A DNA stretch of 64,000 nt from Vibrio sp. BS-M-Sm-2 (GCF_041504345.1 NZ_CP167895.1:806001-870000); one strand, 5' to 3'; counted from the first letter of the stretch, positions 9,554-18,948 are shown. Notes: a model not told the origin generated them from the letters alone. Numbers and translations: made by a program.

Positions 9554-10393
9554 CTAGAACGGATACCAAAATAACTGCGGCTCTAGAATACGTTTCGCAA
9601 TGGCTAACACCACGATAAAAGCGATGACACTTAAACAAACAAAATCGATACGTTTCAAAGGTGCATAGCTATACCAAGTGCGTGCTTTGTGTCGAGCAAA
9701 ACCTCGTAATGTCATTGCGTTAGAGATCTCGTCTGCTCTATCTAAGCTTGAAAAAATCAATGGCCCTAACACTTTAGCAACATTTTTGATGCGAGTGATA
9801 AGTGGTGCTTTCTTTGATAGTTCTACACCACGAGCCTGTTGAGCGTGCATGATATTGATGAAGTCCTTCTTAACCTCAGGCAAGTAACGCAGGGTTAGAC
9901 TCACCGCATAAGCTATTTTGTAAGGAACACCGATACGGTTGAGGCTCGCTGCAAACTCAGTCGGATGCGTTGTGAAGACAAAAATCAACGCTATCGGGAA
10001 CATGCTCATGTATTTGAGCGTCACAGTAACCAAGTAAAACAGTGTCTCTTGGCTCAACGAGTAGTTACCCGGCAATGTCAGCAATAAGGTTTCGCTGCCG
10101 ATGAGCTCAGTACCTTGCTGTGGAGCCAGTAGATACATGAACAGAGCATTTAGACTTAATACACTCGCCGTTCCTAATAACAAGGGCTTATATACGCGTA
10201 CAGGCACATTGGTAAGCTTTAGCAGGTATAAACCAGTCACAATAAGCAGCGTAATCAATCTTAGGTCGAACGTAGTCAATACCACTGTTACCCAAGCTAA
10301 GAAGAGTGCAAACTTGGTGATGCCGTTAAGTGCATGAAGCGGCGATTTGGTATCGATGTAATTGATGCCGAATTTTACTTTTGATGCATTCAT
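9554..10393 (-). CDS. ecfT: Energy-coupling factor transporter transmembrane protein (EcfT)
   Basis: A 279-residue membrane protein, the T component that couples the ATPases to a substrate-binding S component in ECF importers. Several hydrophobic segments are visible (around residues 25-60, 70-90 and 110-140, and one near the C-terminus). The cytoplasmic coupling region includes LRYLPEVKKDF and the A-R-G motif pair typical of EcfT (HAQQARGVE near 185, TLRGFARHKAR near 230). The start overlaps the end of the ATPase gene by 4 bases (ATGA), indicating translational coupling. It is the third gene of an S-A-T operon. Confidence 0.92.
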   Translation of the reverse strand: MNASKVKFGINYIDTKSPLHALNGITKFALFLAWVTVVLTTFDLRLITLLIVTGLYLLKLTNVPVRVYKPLLLGTASVLSLNALFMYLLAPQQGTELIGSETLLLTLPGNYSLSQETLFYLVTVTLKYMSMFPIALIFVFTTHPTEFAASLNRIGVPYKIAYAVSLTLRYLPEVKKDFINIMHAQQARGVELSKKAPLITRIKNVAKVLGPLIFSSLDRADEISNAMTLRGFARHKARTWYSYAPLKRIDFVCLSVIAFIVVLAIAKRILEPQLFWYPF

Positions 10394-12084
10394 TGAGCGC
10401 TTCTCTCGTAGTCGATGAAGTACTGCATAAATGCATTGGTGTCGTCGATTTTCATCATGGTCGCGAGTTCATAAATGCTGGTGGTACAAAGATTTGCGCG
10501 TTCTAACAGCGAAGGCTGACTGAATACTTCCGTCATCGCGGCATTGGCAATCAGCTTACTGTCTGCAATCACGATTGAACGTGTGGTGTACTCGAGAACG
10601 AGGTGCATGTCGTGTGAGATAATCACAACGGTGATGCCTAGGTCGCGGTTGAGTTTTTGAATGAACGCCAGCATGGATGTGTAGTTACGGTAATCTTGAC
10701 CCGCCGTTGGCTCATCTAAGATCAGAAGTTCTGGCTCTAAAACCAAGATAGACGCTATTGTTACGCGCTTTTTCTGACCGTAGCTCAGTGCTTCGATTGG
10801 CCAATGGCGAAACTTGCTCAAGCCACAAAGCTCAAGAACGTTTTCTACTTTGTCTTTGATTTCGTCTTCTGTAACGCCACGATTACGAAGGCCAAATGCA
10901 ACCTCATCGAAAATCATATGATGCGAGATCATATGGTTTGGGTTCTGCATTACCACACCGACTTTCTGACTTCTTTCGAAGATAGAAAGCTCAGATAAGT
11001 CTTCGCCGTTCAGGTACGAAGAGCCTGAATCCGCGTCAATCACACCCATGATAATCTTGGTGATGGTCGATTTACCTGAACCGTTCTTACCCAATATTGA
11101 AACAAACTCACCCTTGCCAATCTTAAAGCTGACATCTTCGAGTGCGTTTTTTTCACCGTCGTAAGAGTAAGTCAGGCCATGCACTTCGAGCAAAGGTTGA
11201 TACTGCTTTTCAGCAACGGGAGTAGGGCGTTCAGCAAACCAAGCTTGAACCGCAGGACGGAACCTTTTGTAATCTAAAGCTTTGAGGTTGGACAGCTTGT
11301 CTTCGCTTGTTAAAGGTGCTTTGGCTGCTTTAAGGGCTGATAGATAAAGCGGTTCACGAATACCGTGTGTATCAAGTAATTCAGAAGCCAAGATTTCATC
11401 GGGTGTCGTGTCAGCAACGATTTCGCCGCGTTCCATTAAGATCACGCGGTCGATATCGCGATGTAGGACATCCTCGAGGCGGTGCTCGATAATCACGATA
11501 GTCTTGTTGGTTTCTTTATGTAGCTGATCAATGATCTCAATCGTTGCCTTACCCGTTTTCGGGTCAAGGCTTGCTAGAGGCTCATCAAACAGCAAGATAT
11601 CAACGTCATCAACTAAGATGCCCGCTAACGATACTCGTTGTTTTTGGCCACCAGAAAGGTCATGAGGTGAACGCTCAAGCATGTCTGCTAGGTCGACCAT
11701 TTTTGCCGTCGACTTAACTAACGGGTACATGTCAATGTTCGACATCAACTGGTTTTCCAATGCGAAAGCAATATCTTCACCGATACTCAACCCGACAAAT
11801 TGGCTGTCAGTATCTTGCAATACTGTGCCGACTTGCTCGGTATAATCGTGCATCGAAAACTCAGAGATATTCTTGCCGTTTATCTCTAAAGAGCCAGTTA
11901 CCTCACCTTTGATTGCATGAGGTATCAAACCATTGAGACACTGACCTAGGGTAGATTTACCACTACCACTTGGTCCAATAATGACGATTTTCTCTCCTTT
12001 CTCTATCCTTAGATTGATATTTTTTAGCGTCGGTTTATCCAGCGACTCATATCTAAAAGAGAAGTTCGAAAATGCTATAGTCAT
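10390..12084 (-). CDS. Fused double-domain ECF transporter ATPase (EcfA1-EcfA2)
   Basis: A 564-residue protein with two complete ABC ATPase domains in tandem. Domain 1 has GPSGSGKSTLGQ near residue 38, signature LSGGQKQR and Walker B DILLFDEP. Domain 2 has GKNGSGKSTITK near 330, signature LSYGQKKR and Walker B LLILDEPTAG. Fused A subunits of this YkoD type power group-II ECF importers at the inner membrane. The gene starts 6 bases after the S-component stop and overlaps ecfT. All ATPase motifs look intact, so both sites are probably active. Confidence 0.92.
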   Translation of the reverse strand: MTIAFSNFSFRYESLDKPTLKNINLRIEKGEKIVIIGPSGSGKSTLGQCLNGLIPHAIKGEVTGSLEINGKNISEFSMHDYTEQVGTVLQDTDSQFVGLSIGEDIAFALENQLMSNIDMYPLVKSTAKMVDLADMLERSPHDLSGGQKQRVSLAGILVDDVDILLFDEPLASLDPKTGKATIEIIDQLHKETNKTIVIIEHRLEDVLHRDIDRVILMERGEIVADTTPDEILASELLDTHGIREPLYLSALKAAKAPLTSEDKLSNLKALDYKRFRPAVQAWFAERPTPVAEKQYQPLLEVHGLTYSYDGEKNALEDVSFKIGKGEFVSILGKNGSGKSTITKIIMGVIDADSGSSYLNGEDLSELSIFERSQKVGVVMQNPNHMISHHMIFDEVAFGLRNRGVTEDEIKDKVENVLELCGLSKFRHWPIEALSYGQKKRVTIASILVLEPELLILDEPTAGQDYRNYTSMLAFIQKLNRDLGITVVIISHDMHLVLEYTTRSIVIADSKLIANAAMTEVFSQPSLLERANLCTTSIYELATMMKIDDTNAFMQYFIDYERSAQ

Positions 12085-12090
12085 TATCGC

Positions 12091-12639
12091 TTATGCCTCA
12101 GTCAGGTTGCGGCTTTGTTTGTTGCGTTTAGCGACTGATTTTAGGATCAGGAAGCCCACAACAGCGATCAGAACGGTGTTACCCGCTGCGATGATAGACA
12201 GTTGAGTGAAGACTTTAGTAAACGGTTCTGCGTATAGGATGGTGTCTAGGAACGCAGAGCAGCCATAGCCTACAACGTTACCTGCAAGGGCCAGTATCAC
12301 GAACAAGACAAAATCTTTCATTGGCAACTCGCCTTGTTGAAGACGGTTCTTAGTCATCATAGGGAATAAGCCGATAATCATACCTACGATACCTGAGCCT
12401 AGTACCCAGGTTAACCATACGCCCCAGCCTGCGAACAGATCCGTTACCCAGTGACCGATAAAGCCAACTAAGAAGCCAACAATTGGGCCGAACAAAACAG
12501 AAAACAGTGCTAGGACTGCCATCGCTGGTTTCAATGTCGTGTTCGCAAACACTGGGACACCAAACATAGGTAAACCACCAATGCCGTACAGTGCCGCGCC
12601 AATGGCAATAACGACCACTGTTTTAGCTGAAAAGTTCAT
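12091..12639 (-). CDS. ECF transporter S component, UPF0397 family
   Basis: A 182-residue, very hydrophobic protein that I recognise as the UPF0397 family of ECF substrate-specificity subunits. It begins MNFSAKTVVVIAIGAALYGI, contains FVGFIGHWVTD-like and GWGVWLTWVLGSG stretches, and has about six membrane segments. The ATG at 12639 has a GAGG ribosome site 8 bases upstream. A longer in-frame reading to 12774 would begin with unrelated sequence. It is first in the S-A-T operon. The imported substrate is not known from sequence, and I see no TPP, cobalamin or FMN riboswitch in the leader. Confidence 0.88.
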   Translation of the reverse strand: MNFSAKTVVVIAIGAALYGIGGLPMFGVPVFANTTLKPAMAVLALFSVLFGPIVGFLVGFIGHWVTDLFAGWGVWLTWVLGSGIVGMIIGLFPMMTKNRLQQGELPMKDFVLFVILALAGNVVGYGCSAFLDTILYAEPFTKVFTQLSIIAAGNTVLIAVVGFLILKSVAKRNKQSRNLTEA

Positions 12640-12860
12640 AGATAACCTCGAATACTGAAAGATAAAGCTTAATAAAGAACGAATATTCGCCATTATTAAT
12701 ATGCGTCTCAATGAGAACGTTTTTTGGGCAAATATAAAAAATAAGGCGCGCATTATACAGTAGAACCCTTCCATAAGGGAAGGTAAGTGTCTAGATGTCT
12801 AAAATTCCATCTGAACACCTAAATATCGTGTAAAAAGCGCAATTTTACGGTTAATCAAGC
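12640..12860 (-). promoter_or_regulatory. Leader and putative promoter of the ECF operon
   Basis: Read leftward, a TATAAT box lies at 12757-12752, about 115 bp before the S-component start. The -35 region is poor. The transcribed leader would be about 105 bases and shows no riboswitch-like conserved elements that I recognise. Confidence 0.4.
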
Positions 12861-12862
12861 AA

Positions 12863-12892
12863 CAAAAAAGCCAGAGCGGGTCTGGCTTTTTC
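12863..12892. terminator. Bidirectional terminator after yiaV-like gene
   Basis: AAAAAGCCAGA, a GCGGG loop and TCTGGCTTTTT form a stem flanked by A and T runs. It lies about 50 bp downstream of the HlyD-family gene and upstream of the ECF promoter region. Confidence 0.9.
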
Positions 12893-12941
12893 ATTCGTCT
12901 TAACAATGTGTTAAGCAGGTTCGTCACATATCTACGACTGT

Positions 12942-14072
12942 TTAGTGGTCTAGGTATAGATAGTTTTGCCAACTCTTCATGCGAATAAGCACCTTACGCA
13001 TGATAGATACGTGGGTGAAGCTGTCTGAATAAACGGAAACTTCAACCGCAGTACCCATAGGTAGATGGTATTCAGATAGGTCATCAGTGATGGTTAACTT
13101 AACAAACACGCGACCACTGGTACGCAGAGCATCCGTACCTAGTAAAGCACCTCGAGCTTGGAATTGGCTCTCACCAATCGCTGGCAATACCTCATCAATA
13201 CGGCCTTTAAATACTTTGCCAGGCAGAGCTCTGAATAAAAACTCAGCTTCGAATCCTGGTTGTAGACGCTGCAATGAGTTCTGTCTAAAGGCTGCGGTGT
13301 AGAACTGAGCTTCGGTGTGAACAAACGTCATTACTGGCGCCAGTGGAAGTGGCACGGCCATGACACCTGGGCGAAGGGCCAGTTGCGTCACGTAACCATC
13401 TGTTGGCGCGCGAACCACAGTCTGTTCTAAGTCAAACTGAGCTTTACGCAATTCCGCTAATAGGCTTAACACCGCAGTGTTCTCACCACCTATCTCAGAA
13501 TCCAAAGCAATTTTTGTTCTTTCTAAGGTCGCATCTGCCACTTTAACGGCAGCTTCTGATGCTTTATAAGCTTGTCTGCGAGTATCCAATTGTTGCTCAG
13601 TAAAGGCGCCACTGTCGTAGCCGCGTTTGTAACGAGAGAATTCACGTTGGGCTTTATCCCTCTCAGCAATCGCTTTGATTCTCGCTGCTTCTGCTTCAGC
13701 GACATCAGATTCCATTCCTAGCGCACCCTGGCTTGCTTCTTTTACTTTCGCCTCTAATCTTGCGACCTCAGCCTCGAACGGAATAGGATCGATTTTGAAA
13801 AGAATATCGCCTTTTTTTAGAGGTTTATTCGCTTCCACAGGCACTTCAATTACTTTGCCTCGAACACCGGAAACAACAGGCGTTGTTGAGTAAACTTGGT
13901 TACCGATCTGTGTGAAAGGGTGGTTATAGTTCATCAAAAGGATCAATGTACCTATGATGATGACGCCGCCAAGTACTGCAGTTGGAACCGTCCATTTATT
14001 AAGCGGGATATTGAACACCTTGAAGATGGTGATACAAAGTGCCGCATAGGTCATTATCAGCAGTAAATCCAT
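12942..14072 (-). CDS. yiaV: HlyD-family membrane-fusion protein, YiaV-like
   Basis: A 376-residue periplasmic adaptor protein anchored by an N-terminal membrane segment (MDLLLIMTYAALCITIFKVF, and a second hydrophobic stretch near 35-50). It has the biotinyl-lipoyl-like halves around residues 60-95 and 215-235 (VRAPTDGYVTQLALRPG), separated by a long coiled-coil hairpin rich in A, E and K. The C-terminal end (VSIMRKVLIRMKSWQNYLYLDH, about 22 residues) closely resembles my memory of E. coli YiaV. It overlaps the yiaW-like gene by one base (TAATG). No TolC or inner-membrane pump gene is adjacent, so the transport partner is unknown. Confidence 0.85.
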   Translation of the reverse strand: MDLLLIMTYAALCITIFKVFNIPLNKWTVPTAVLGGVIIIGTLILLMNYNHPFTQIGNQVYSTTPVVSGVRGKVIEVPVEANKPLKKGDILFKIDPIPFEAEVARLEAKVKEASQGALGMESDVAEAEAARIKAIAERDKAQREFSRYKRGYDSGAFTEQQLDTRRQAYKASEAAVKVADATLERTKIALDSEIGGENTAVLSLLAELRKAQFDLEQTVVRAPTDGYVTQLALRPGVMAVPLPLAPVMTFVHTEAQFYTAAFRQNSLQRLQPGFEAEFLFRALPGKVFKGRIDEVLPAIGESQFQARGALLGTDALRTSGRVFVKLTITDDLSEYHLPMGTAVEVSVYSDSFTHVSIMRKVLIRMKSWQNYLYLDH

Positions 14073-14467
14073 TACTTAACCTCCTGATCTTGAGGGTTGT
14101 TTGTTTCTTTCTCTGGACTGCTTTGCTCAGTACCGGCTTGCTTGAGCTGTGCGATTTCTTCCTGAAGGGTACTCACTTGATCGATGAGAATATCGACGCG
14201 ATGATGAATATCGTGTTGCTCTTCTTCTAATTTAGCGAAGCCCCAACCACGATCTTTGCGCCATAGCGTCGCCCAAATCCAAAGGAATGGCCAGATAGTG
14301 TGTAAGGTGAATAGGCTAACCCAGCCTGAGACATGAATAGCATCTTGATGAGGGTGATTGCGTTCTTTCGCAATTTCATAGGGAATATCGTGAATAACGA
14401 TGATGCCGTAAAAGATGACTAATGCTACGAAAATAAGTAGACCGAGCGCAAAGTAGTCTAAAAACAT
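14072..14467 (-). CDS. yiaW: DUF3302 inner-membrane protein, YiaW-like
   Basis: A 131-residue protein with two membrane segments (residues 5-26 and about 48-68). It contains the conserved stretches FLDYFALGLLIFVALVIFYG and HVSGWVSLFTLHTIWPFLWI that I recognise from YiaW/DUF3302. A charged C-terminal tail (residues 80-131) is rich in E, Q and K and probably coiled-coil. It is translated ahead of, and coupled to, the HlyD-family gene, the same pairing as yiaW-yiaV in E. coli. Molecular function is unknown; partnership with the adaptor protein is inferred from the conserved pairing. Confidence 0.85.
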   Translation of the reverse strand: MFLDYFALGLLIFVALVIFYGIIVIHDIPYEIAKERNHPHQDAIHVSGWVSLFTLHTIWPFLWIWATLWRKDRGWGFAKLEEEQHDIHHRVDILIDQVSTLQEEIAQLKQAGTEQSSPEKETNNPQDQEVK

Positions 14468-14717
14468 AACAGATCCTTGTAATGTTAGATATTAGTTATA
14501 AATATACTACGCTATCATCCAAGTAATTGTTATAAAAATGATTTACCGAGTTGAAAATAATGTGTTGTCGCTTCTAATGCGAATAAAAGCATTGATGAAT
14601 CTTATAAAATCCGATCGCGTTTGAAGAGGCTATTTCGGCTTTCTGGTTGGTATTTCAGCTGAAATGATGACAGTTACGATTCTAAATGACGGGCATAACC
14701 ACTAGGGACAAATACGG

Positions 14718-15620
14718 ATGTATATAGGTGAATTGGCGGCCATTGGCGCTGCAATTGTGTGGGCGTGTGCGACATGGATCTATGGGCAATTTGGACATCG
14801 CTTCTCTGCGATGCAATTGAACATTATTAAGGGTGTAGTGGCGTCAGGGATGATGTTGCTGGTCATGCCTTTTATCCCAATGCCGGAGTTTGAACTGAGT
14901 ACTAACCATTTTCTGATATTGGCAATTTCAGGTGTGATTGGCATTGCGATTGGAGATAGCGCCTATTTTGCGGCGTTGAAAAGAATCGGTGCCAATAAGA
15001 CGTTGTTACTTGAGTCTTTAGCCCCGCCTCTTTCTGGTGTGTTGGCATTAATGTTCCTTGGCGCTGTATTGACAGTGCAAAGCTGGCTCGGCGTCGTGAT
15101 TACAACACTGGCGGTGACCTTCGTTGTCTTCCAGCCATCAAAATCGGCGAGCGGTGAATCGAATGACAAAGCGCAGTGGGGTGGTATTGGTTATGGGCTC
15201 GTGGCGAGTGTCTGTCAGGCATCTGGTGTGGTTATTTCTCACTACGCGTTAGTGGCGGGTGACATTCCACCATTGTTAGGTGCACTGATTCGCCTGACGA
15301 TTGGCGTGTTTGCCGTGATGCTGATTATCCCTTTCGTTGAAAAGAAGTCGTATTCATCGATAAAAAGAGATTTATGGGAAATGACCAAGCTCGATAAACT
15401 GTGGTTATTAGGGGCAATCTTTGTCGGGACGTTTCTCGCTCTATGGCTTCAACAAGTAGCGTTGAAAAATGCTAACCCTGCGATTGCGCAAACGTTGATA
15501 GCGACCAGCCCGGTCTTTATTTTGGTAATTTATGCGCTGAAAGGGGAGAAGGTGTTAAAGCAAAGTGTCATCGGGACGCTTGCTGCGTTAGGTGGAATAT
15601 CTCTGTTTTTCTATCAATAG
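14718..15620 (+). CDS. EamA-family (DMT) transporter
   Basis: A 300-residue inner-membrane protein with about ten hydrophobic segments arranged as two EamA repeats (roughly residues 3-135 and 153-298). Repeat signatures such as GDSAYFAALKRIGANKTLLL and KNANPAIAQTLIATSPVF are visible. DMT transporters move small metabolites, often exporting amino acids or nucleotide-related compounds; the substrate cannot be told here. The gene stands alone between the yiaVW pair and the TPR-GGDEF pair. It starts at an ATG with GGGA about 10 bases upstream. Confidence 0.88.
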   Translation: MYIGELAAIGAAIVWACATWIYGQFGHRFSAMQLNIIKGVVASGMMLLVMPFIPMPEFELSTNHFLILAISGVIGIAIGDSAYFAALKRIGANKTLLLESLAPPLSGVLALMFLGAVLTVQSWLGVVITTLAVTFVVFQPSKSASGESNDKAQWGGIGYGLVASVCQASGVVISHYALVAGDIPPLLGALIRLTIGVFAVMLIIPFVEKKSYSSIKRDLWEMTKLDKLWLLGAIFVGTFLALWLQQVALKNANPAIAQTLIATSPVFILVIYALKGEKVLKQSVIGTLAALGGISLFFYQ

Positions 15621-15666
15621 TACAGCCTGTTATCGATAGCTTAGATTGGATCTGCGACTTTTAATG

Positions 15667-15702
15667 TTGAGTAAGTAAAGAGCATGCTCTGCACTTACTC
15701 TA
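15667..15702. terminator. Inverted repeat between convergent genes
   Basis: GAGTAAGT (15669-15676) pairs with ACTTACTC (15693-15700), and an AGAGCATGCTCT palindrome is nested inside. It lies between the convergent EamA and GGDEF genes. It has no clear T-run, so terminator function is a guess. Confidence 0.45.
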
Positions 15703-15713
15703 ATCTTATTTAT

Positions 15714-17294
15714 CTACTCAGTGCACACCTGGTTACGGCCGTTGGCTTTGGCTCGATATAGTGCTTTATCTGCTCGGTAGAAAGTACGCTGAGTATTCTC
15801 TCCCTCGCGGTGCAGAGTGATACCAATACTCACGGTCAGACCACGCTCTCCTAATATCTCATGCCAACCAAATTGGAAGATGCGCTCTCGATAATTTTCA
15901 GAGTGCATTTCTGCCTTAGCGAGATCGCTGTTCTCTAGGATGACCAAGAACTCTTCTCCACCAAACCTGACACATGAAGCTCCTCTGAACTTAAAGTACG
16001 CTCTAAGTTCTTGAGAGACGCTGACAATCGCTTTATCACCCACTAAGTGACTCAGTTCATCGTTGATAGATTTAAAGTGGTCGATATCAATAACCATCAG
16101 TGCGAAAGAGGTTTCATGCAGCAACATATCCTTTAATTTCACATCTAACCAGCGACGGTTGTGTAACCCTGTCAGTGGGTCGGTGAAAACATCTTGCTGT
16201 AGCTGAGCAACTGCATTCTTGTGTTGTTCAGTCGTCTCTTTCAGTTCTCTGTTTTCTTGTTCAGAAAGGATGAGTTTAAGCTGTAACTCAAAACGTGACA
16301 GGCGGCGTAATTGACTCGCCCCCAGCTCACTGATCGGGATCTTCTTCATCAGATCGGTTTCAATTCGGTAACCTTTTTTCTCATAGCGCAGGGCTTCTTG
16401 AAAACGTCCTTGATTCATACATACGTCACTCAAAGAGTCATAGAAACGCTTCGCAAGCACTGGCGATGAGTAGGCTTTTACACGTTTGTCCGTGCTCGAC
16501 AAAATCATGCTCGCATAGTCTTGCTTTCCGGTTGCACTTAGGCAATGTGCTAACTCGAGACGGGTCATGGTTGCGAGCCAGCTTGCTTGAGTGCTGTTGG
16601 CTGGGTATTGAACTTTTGATAGGCAACGTAAGGCTTCATGGTATTTTTTCTTAGCACGAAGCACTTTCGCTTGGTAGAGCAATATTTGAGCTGTGAGCAA
16701 CTTGTCACTCACTAGAATACTTAATTCTTCGCACTCATTCAGTAAATCGCTGGCCGCGGTAATGCGGTTGAGCAGAAGTAGGCTTGCTACCATATGTAGC
16801 TTGAATTTGAGGCGAAGTGAGCGACTGCTAATCGCGTGGTCTATGCTGCTGATTTTTTGGTAATAGCGAAGAGCTCTGTTGTGATCACCATAGGCATCAC
16901 ACAGGTTCCCCATACCTAAGATAGCCAATACATATTCATCGATATGACCGTGTTCAACCGCAATTGTCGATGAGCTGACGAATTCATTCAGTGCCGATGT
17001 GTAATCACCAATTTCAACTAAGCGGTCGCTTAGGCTGGTCTTTACTGTGAGAATGTCTTCGATATCTACAGGAAGGTGGAGTAGGTCGAGTGCCAGCCTG
17101 AGTTCTTCGATACTGGTTTGATTTTGTTGTAACTCGGCACGGTACTCAGAGCTGATGATATAGCAGTGCGCTTGCTCAGTTTGCGTGGTCGAAACGTGCT
17201 GGCGAATGTGGTTCCAGAATATGATCGCTTCTTCGCCCGATACCGATGAAGGGTCTAAACCAGCATCTGTGATTTTGCGTAATAGGGTTTCCAT
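15714..17294 (-). CDS. TPR-GGDEF diguanylate cyclase
   Basis: A 526-residue cytoplasmic protein with no membrane segment. Residues 1 to about 330 are helical TPR-like repeats, residues 330-365 a coiled coil, and residues 365-526 a GGDEF domain. Family landmarks are present: DPLTGLHNRRWLD, the metal-binding MVIDIDHFKSIND and the active-site CVRFGGEEFLVIL. The expected RxxD inhibitory site five residues before GGEEF is absent. Active cyclic-di-GMP synthesis is therefore likely, without classical product inhibition. The start codon overlaps the stop of the preceding TPR gene (TAATG), so the two are made together. Confidence 0.93.
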   Translation of the reverse strand: METLLRKITDAGLDPSSVSGEEAIIFWNHIRQHVSTTQTEQAHCYIISSEYRAELQQNQTSIEELRLALDLLHLPVDIEDILTVKTSLSDRLVEIGDYTSALNEFVSSSTIAVEHGHIDEYVLAILGMGNLCDAYGDHNRALRYYQKISSIDHAISSRSLRLKFKLHMVASLLLLNRITAASDLLNECEELSILVSDKLLTAQILLYQAKVLRAKKKYHEALRCLSKVQYPANSTQASWLATMTRLELAHCLSATGKQDYASMILSSTDKRVKAYSSPVLAKRFYDSLSDVCMNQGRFQEALRYEKKGYRIETDLMKKIPISELGASQLRRLSRFELQLKLILSEQENRELKETTEQHKNAVAQLQQDVFTDPLTGLHNRRWLDVKLKDMLLHETSFALMVIDIDHFKSINDELSHLVGDKAIVSVSQELRAYFKFRGASCVRFGGEEFLVILENSDLAKAEMHSENYRERIFQFGWHEILGERGLTVSIGITLHREGENTQRTFYRADKALYRAKANGRNQVCTE

Positions 17295-18763
17295 TATTCT
17301 ATTACCTCAGCATCGTCTTCTTCTAATTGTTCAAGAGTGAACGGGAACGTCAAAATATCATTGAGGCTGACGGTAGGTCTCGAACCTTTTAATCCTTTTC
17401 TATGCCATGGATATATTTCTAGCATGGTGCTGAGAGTTTGGAAGGTTTGTTCTGCGGCTTCGCCTTTCTCTGAAAGCATCATAGCAACACGTTCTGAACT
17501 CAGCCTAGCGATGAAGTCGTTTTGATTACACAAGGTATGAGCAATCTCGGTACAGACATCTAAGTAATCGGTATCGACATGATGGAACATAATGATGCTG
17601 TGGTTCGAACGCTTAAGTTCTGTTTTAAATAGGACCAGCTTCTCCCACCAAAAGGTTTCAGATACGACATAAGAGAGGTGCTTTTCAGGATCGTACTCAT
17701 GCTGGCCACGAATACGATTAATCAGCTTTCGTGCTCTCTGTTCAAGCTGGCGTTTTGAACTGCGCGCTTTGTCTAAACCGACACGATTAGTTTGCTCTTT
17801 AAGCATACCGATGGAATATTGACGGTACTTTTTGAAGGCGATTAAAGCGGCTTTGAAATCTTGGTTTTCTTCTGCGACTAAAGATTGTTGATAACAGATC
17901 TGACTGAGCAGTTCACCATTGTCGAATTCGTTTGCTGACTCTTCCGCGAGCCTAAGCAGTTCGGCTGCTTGTTCTGGCCTTTTTCTTAGCAGTTCTAGAC
18001 GAGCTCGGCTGATGTAAGAGTGGGCTTTCATCCATATAAGGTTGTGCTCGACAGCTAACTTATGTGCCTTGGCTGTGGCACGCTCTGCATCATCTAAACG
18101 CTCAAGGCCAAGTAGGGCTAAGCCTCTGAAATCCCAGACTTCTGCGTGCCAGGTATTATCTTTATGTTCTTTTAATGCTTCTTCTGCGCCGTCGAGTACC
18201 GACAGCATTTCAACATAGTTGTTGAGCAGGTAGTAATCCCAGGCGAGCAGTATTCTTGCCTTGCCTTCTAACCAACCAATGCGGCTGTTGTTAGCCACTT
18301 TAACGGCAAGCTGGTGGGTAGAACGTGCAAGCTTATATTCGTGAGTCATTCGCCAAATGTTACCCAGACCAATGAGACATTCAATTTGAATCTCGACTTC
18401 ATCAACCAGTGCAGATTGTTCTAAGGCATTGATCCAGAACTGTTGAGCGGAGTAATACTTGGCTTGCCCCCAGAACTGGAGCGCGTGTAAGTGGAGAATT
18501 TCGGGAAGAAAAAGGTCGGTATCTAGTCGGCTTTGACGCTTGTAGGCTTCTTTGATGTATTTCAAACCTTTTTGGTAATCCATCAGGTTCCAACAGCACC
18601 TTGCCATTAACATCAATGACTGGATAGCCCCCTCTTCAAACAGAACTTGCTCTGATCTGACTAGGCACTGTTGAGCAACCTCTAGGATCACTGAGGGCTC
18701 AGAGTCGGCACGAGTTTTGAGTTGTTCTAGTTCTGTTTCAAGAAGGTACTGATTTTTGTCCAA
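17294..18763 (-). CDS. TPR protein with degenerate GGDEF-like C-terminus
   Basis: A 489-residue TPR protein (helical repeats over about residues 30-330, coiled coil 330-360) built like its downstream partner. The last 130 residues align in pattern with a GGDEF domain: SIIMFHHVDTDYLDVC matches the cyclase metal-site block, and FIARLSSERVAMML stands where VRFGGEEFLVIL would be. The catalytic GGEEF is thus replaced by SSERV and the protein should not make c-di-GMP. The start is a TTG at 18763; the next Met is at residue 51. A role as a regulatory or binding partner of the coupled cyclase is inference. Confidence 0.8.
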   Translation of the reverse strand: MDKNQYLLETELEQLKTRADSEPSVILEVAQQCLVRSEQVLFEEGAIQSLMLMARCCWNLMDYQKGLKYIKEAYKRQSRLDTDLFLPEILHLHALQFWGQAKYYSAQQFWINALEQSALVDEVEIQIECLIGLGNIWRMTHEYKLARSTHQLAVKVANNSRIGWLEGKARILLAWDYYLLNNYVEMLSVLDGAEEALKEHKDNTWHAEVWDFRGLALLGLERLDDAERATAKAHKLAVEHNLIWMKAHSYISRARLELLRKRPEQAAELLRLAEESANEFDNGELLSQICYQQSLVAEENQDFKAALIAFKKYRQYSIGMLKEQTNRVGLDKARSSKRQLEQRARKLINRIRGQHEYDPEKHLSYVVSETFWWEKLVLFKTELKRSNHSIIMFHHVDTDYLDVCTEIAHTLCNQNDFIARLSSERVAMMLSEKGEAAEQTFQTLSTMLEIYPWHRKGLKGSRPTVSLNDILTFPFTLEQLEEDDAEVIE

Positions 18764-18948
18764 GACTTAGATCCATAATTATCGAACATATTGATAACAC
18801 AATCATTATAAGAGTGTGATTTGAGATAAGCACCAATTATCTTTCCCAGAGCGTCAAAGGAACATCGATCTTTTCCAATTATGGGTGTTACCTCATGTTG
18901 TCGCTTTAAAATCAACGAGTTCCCGAATAATTATCTAGATGTCCGTTT

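Noticed and set aside
12640..12774. Riboswitch in the ECF operon leader
   Set aside because: I looked for TPP, cobalamin and FMN-like conserved blocks and found none in the short leader.
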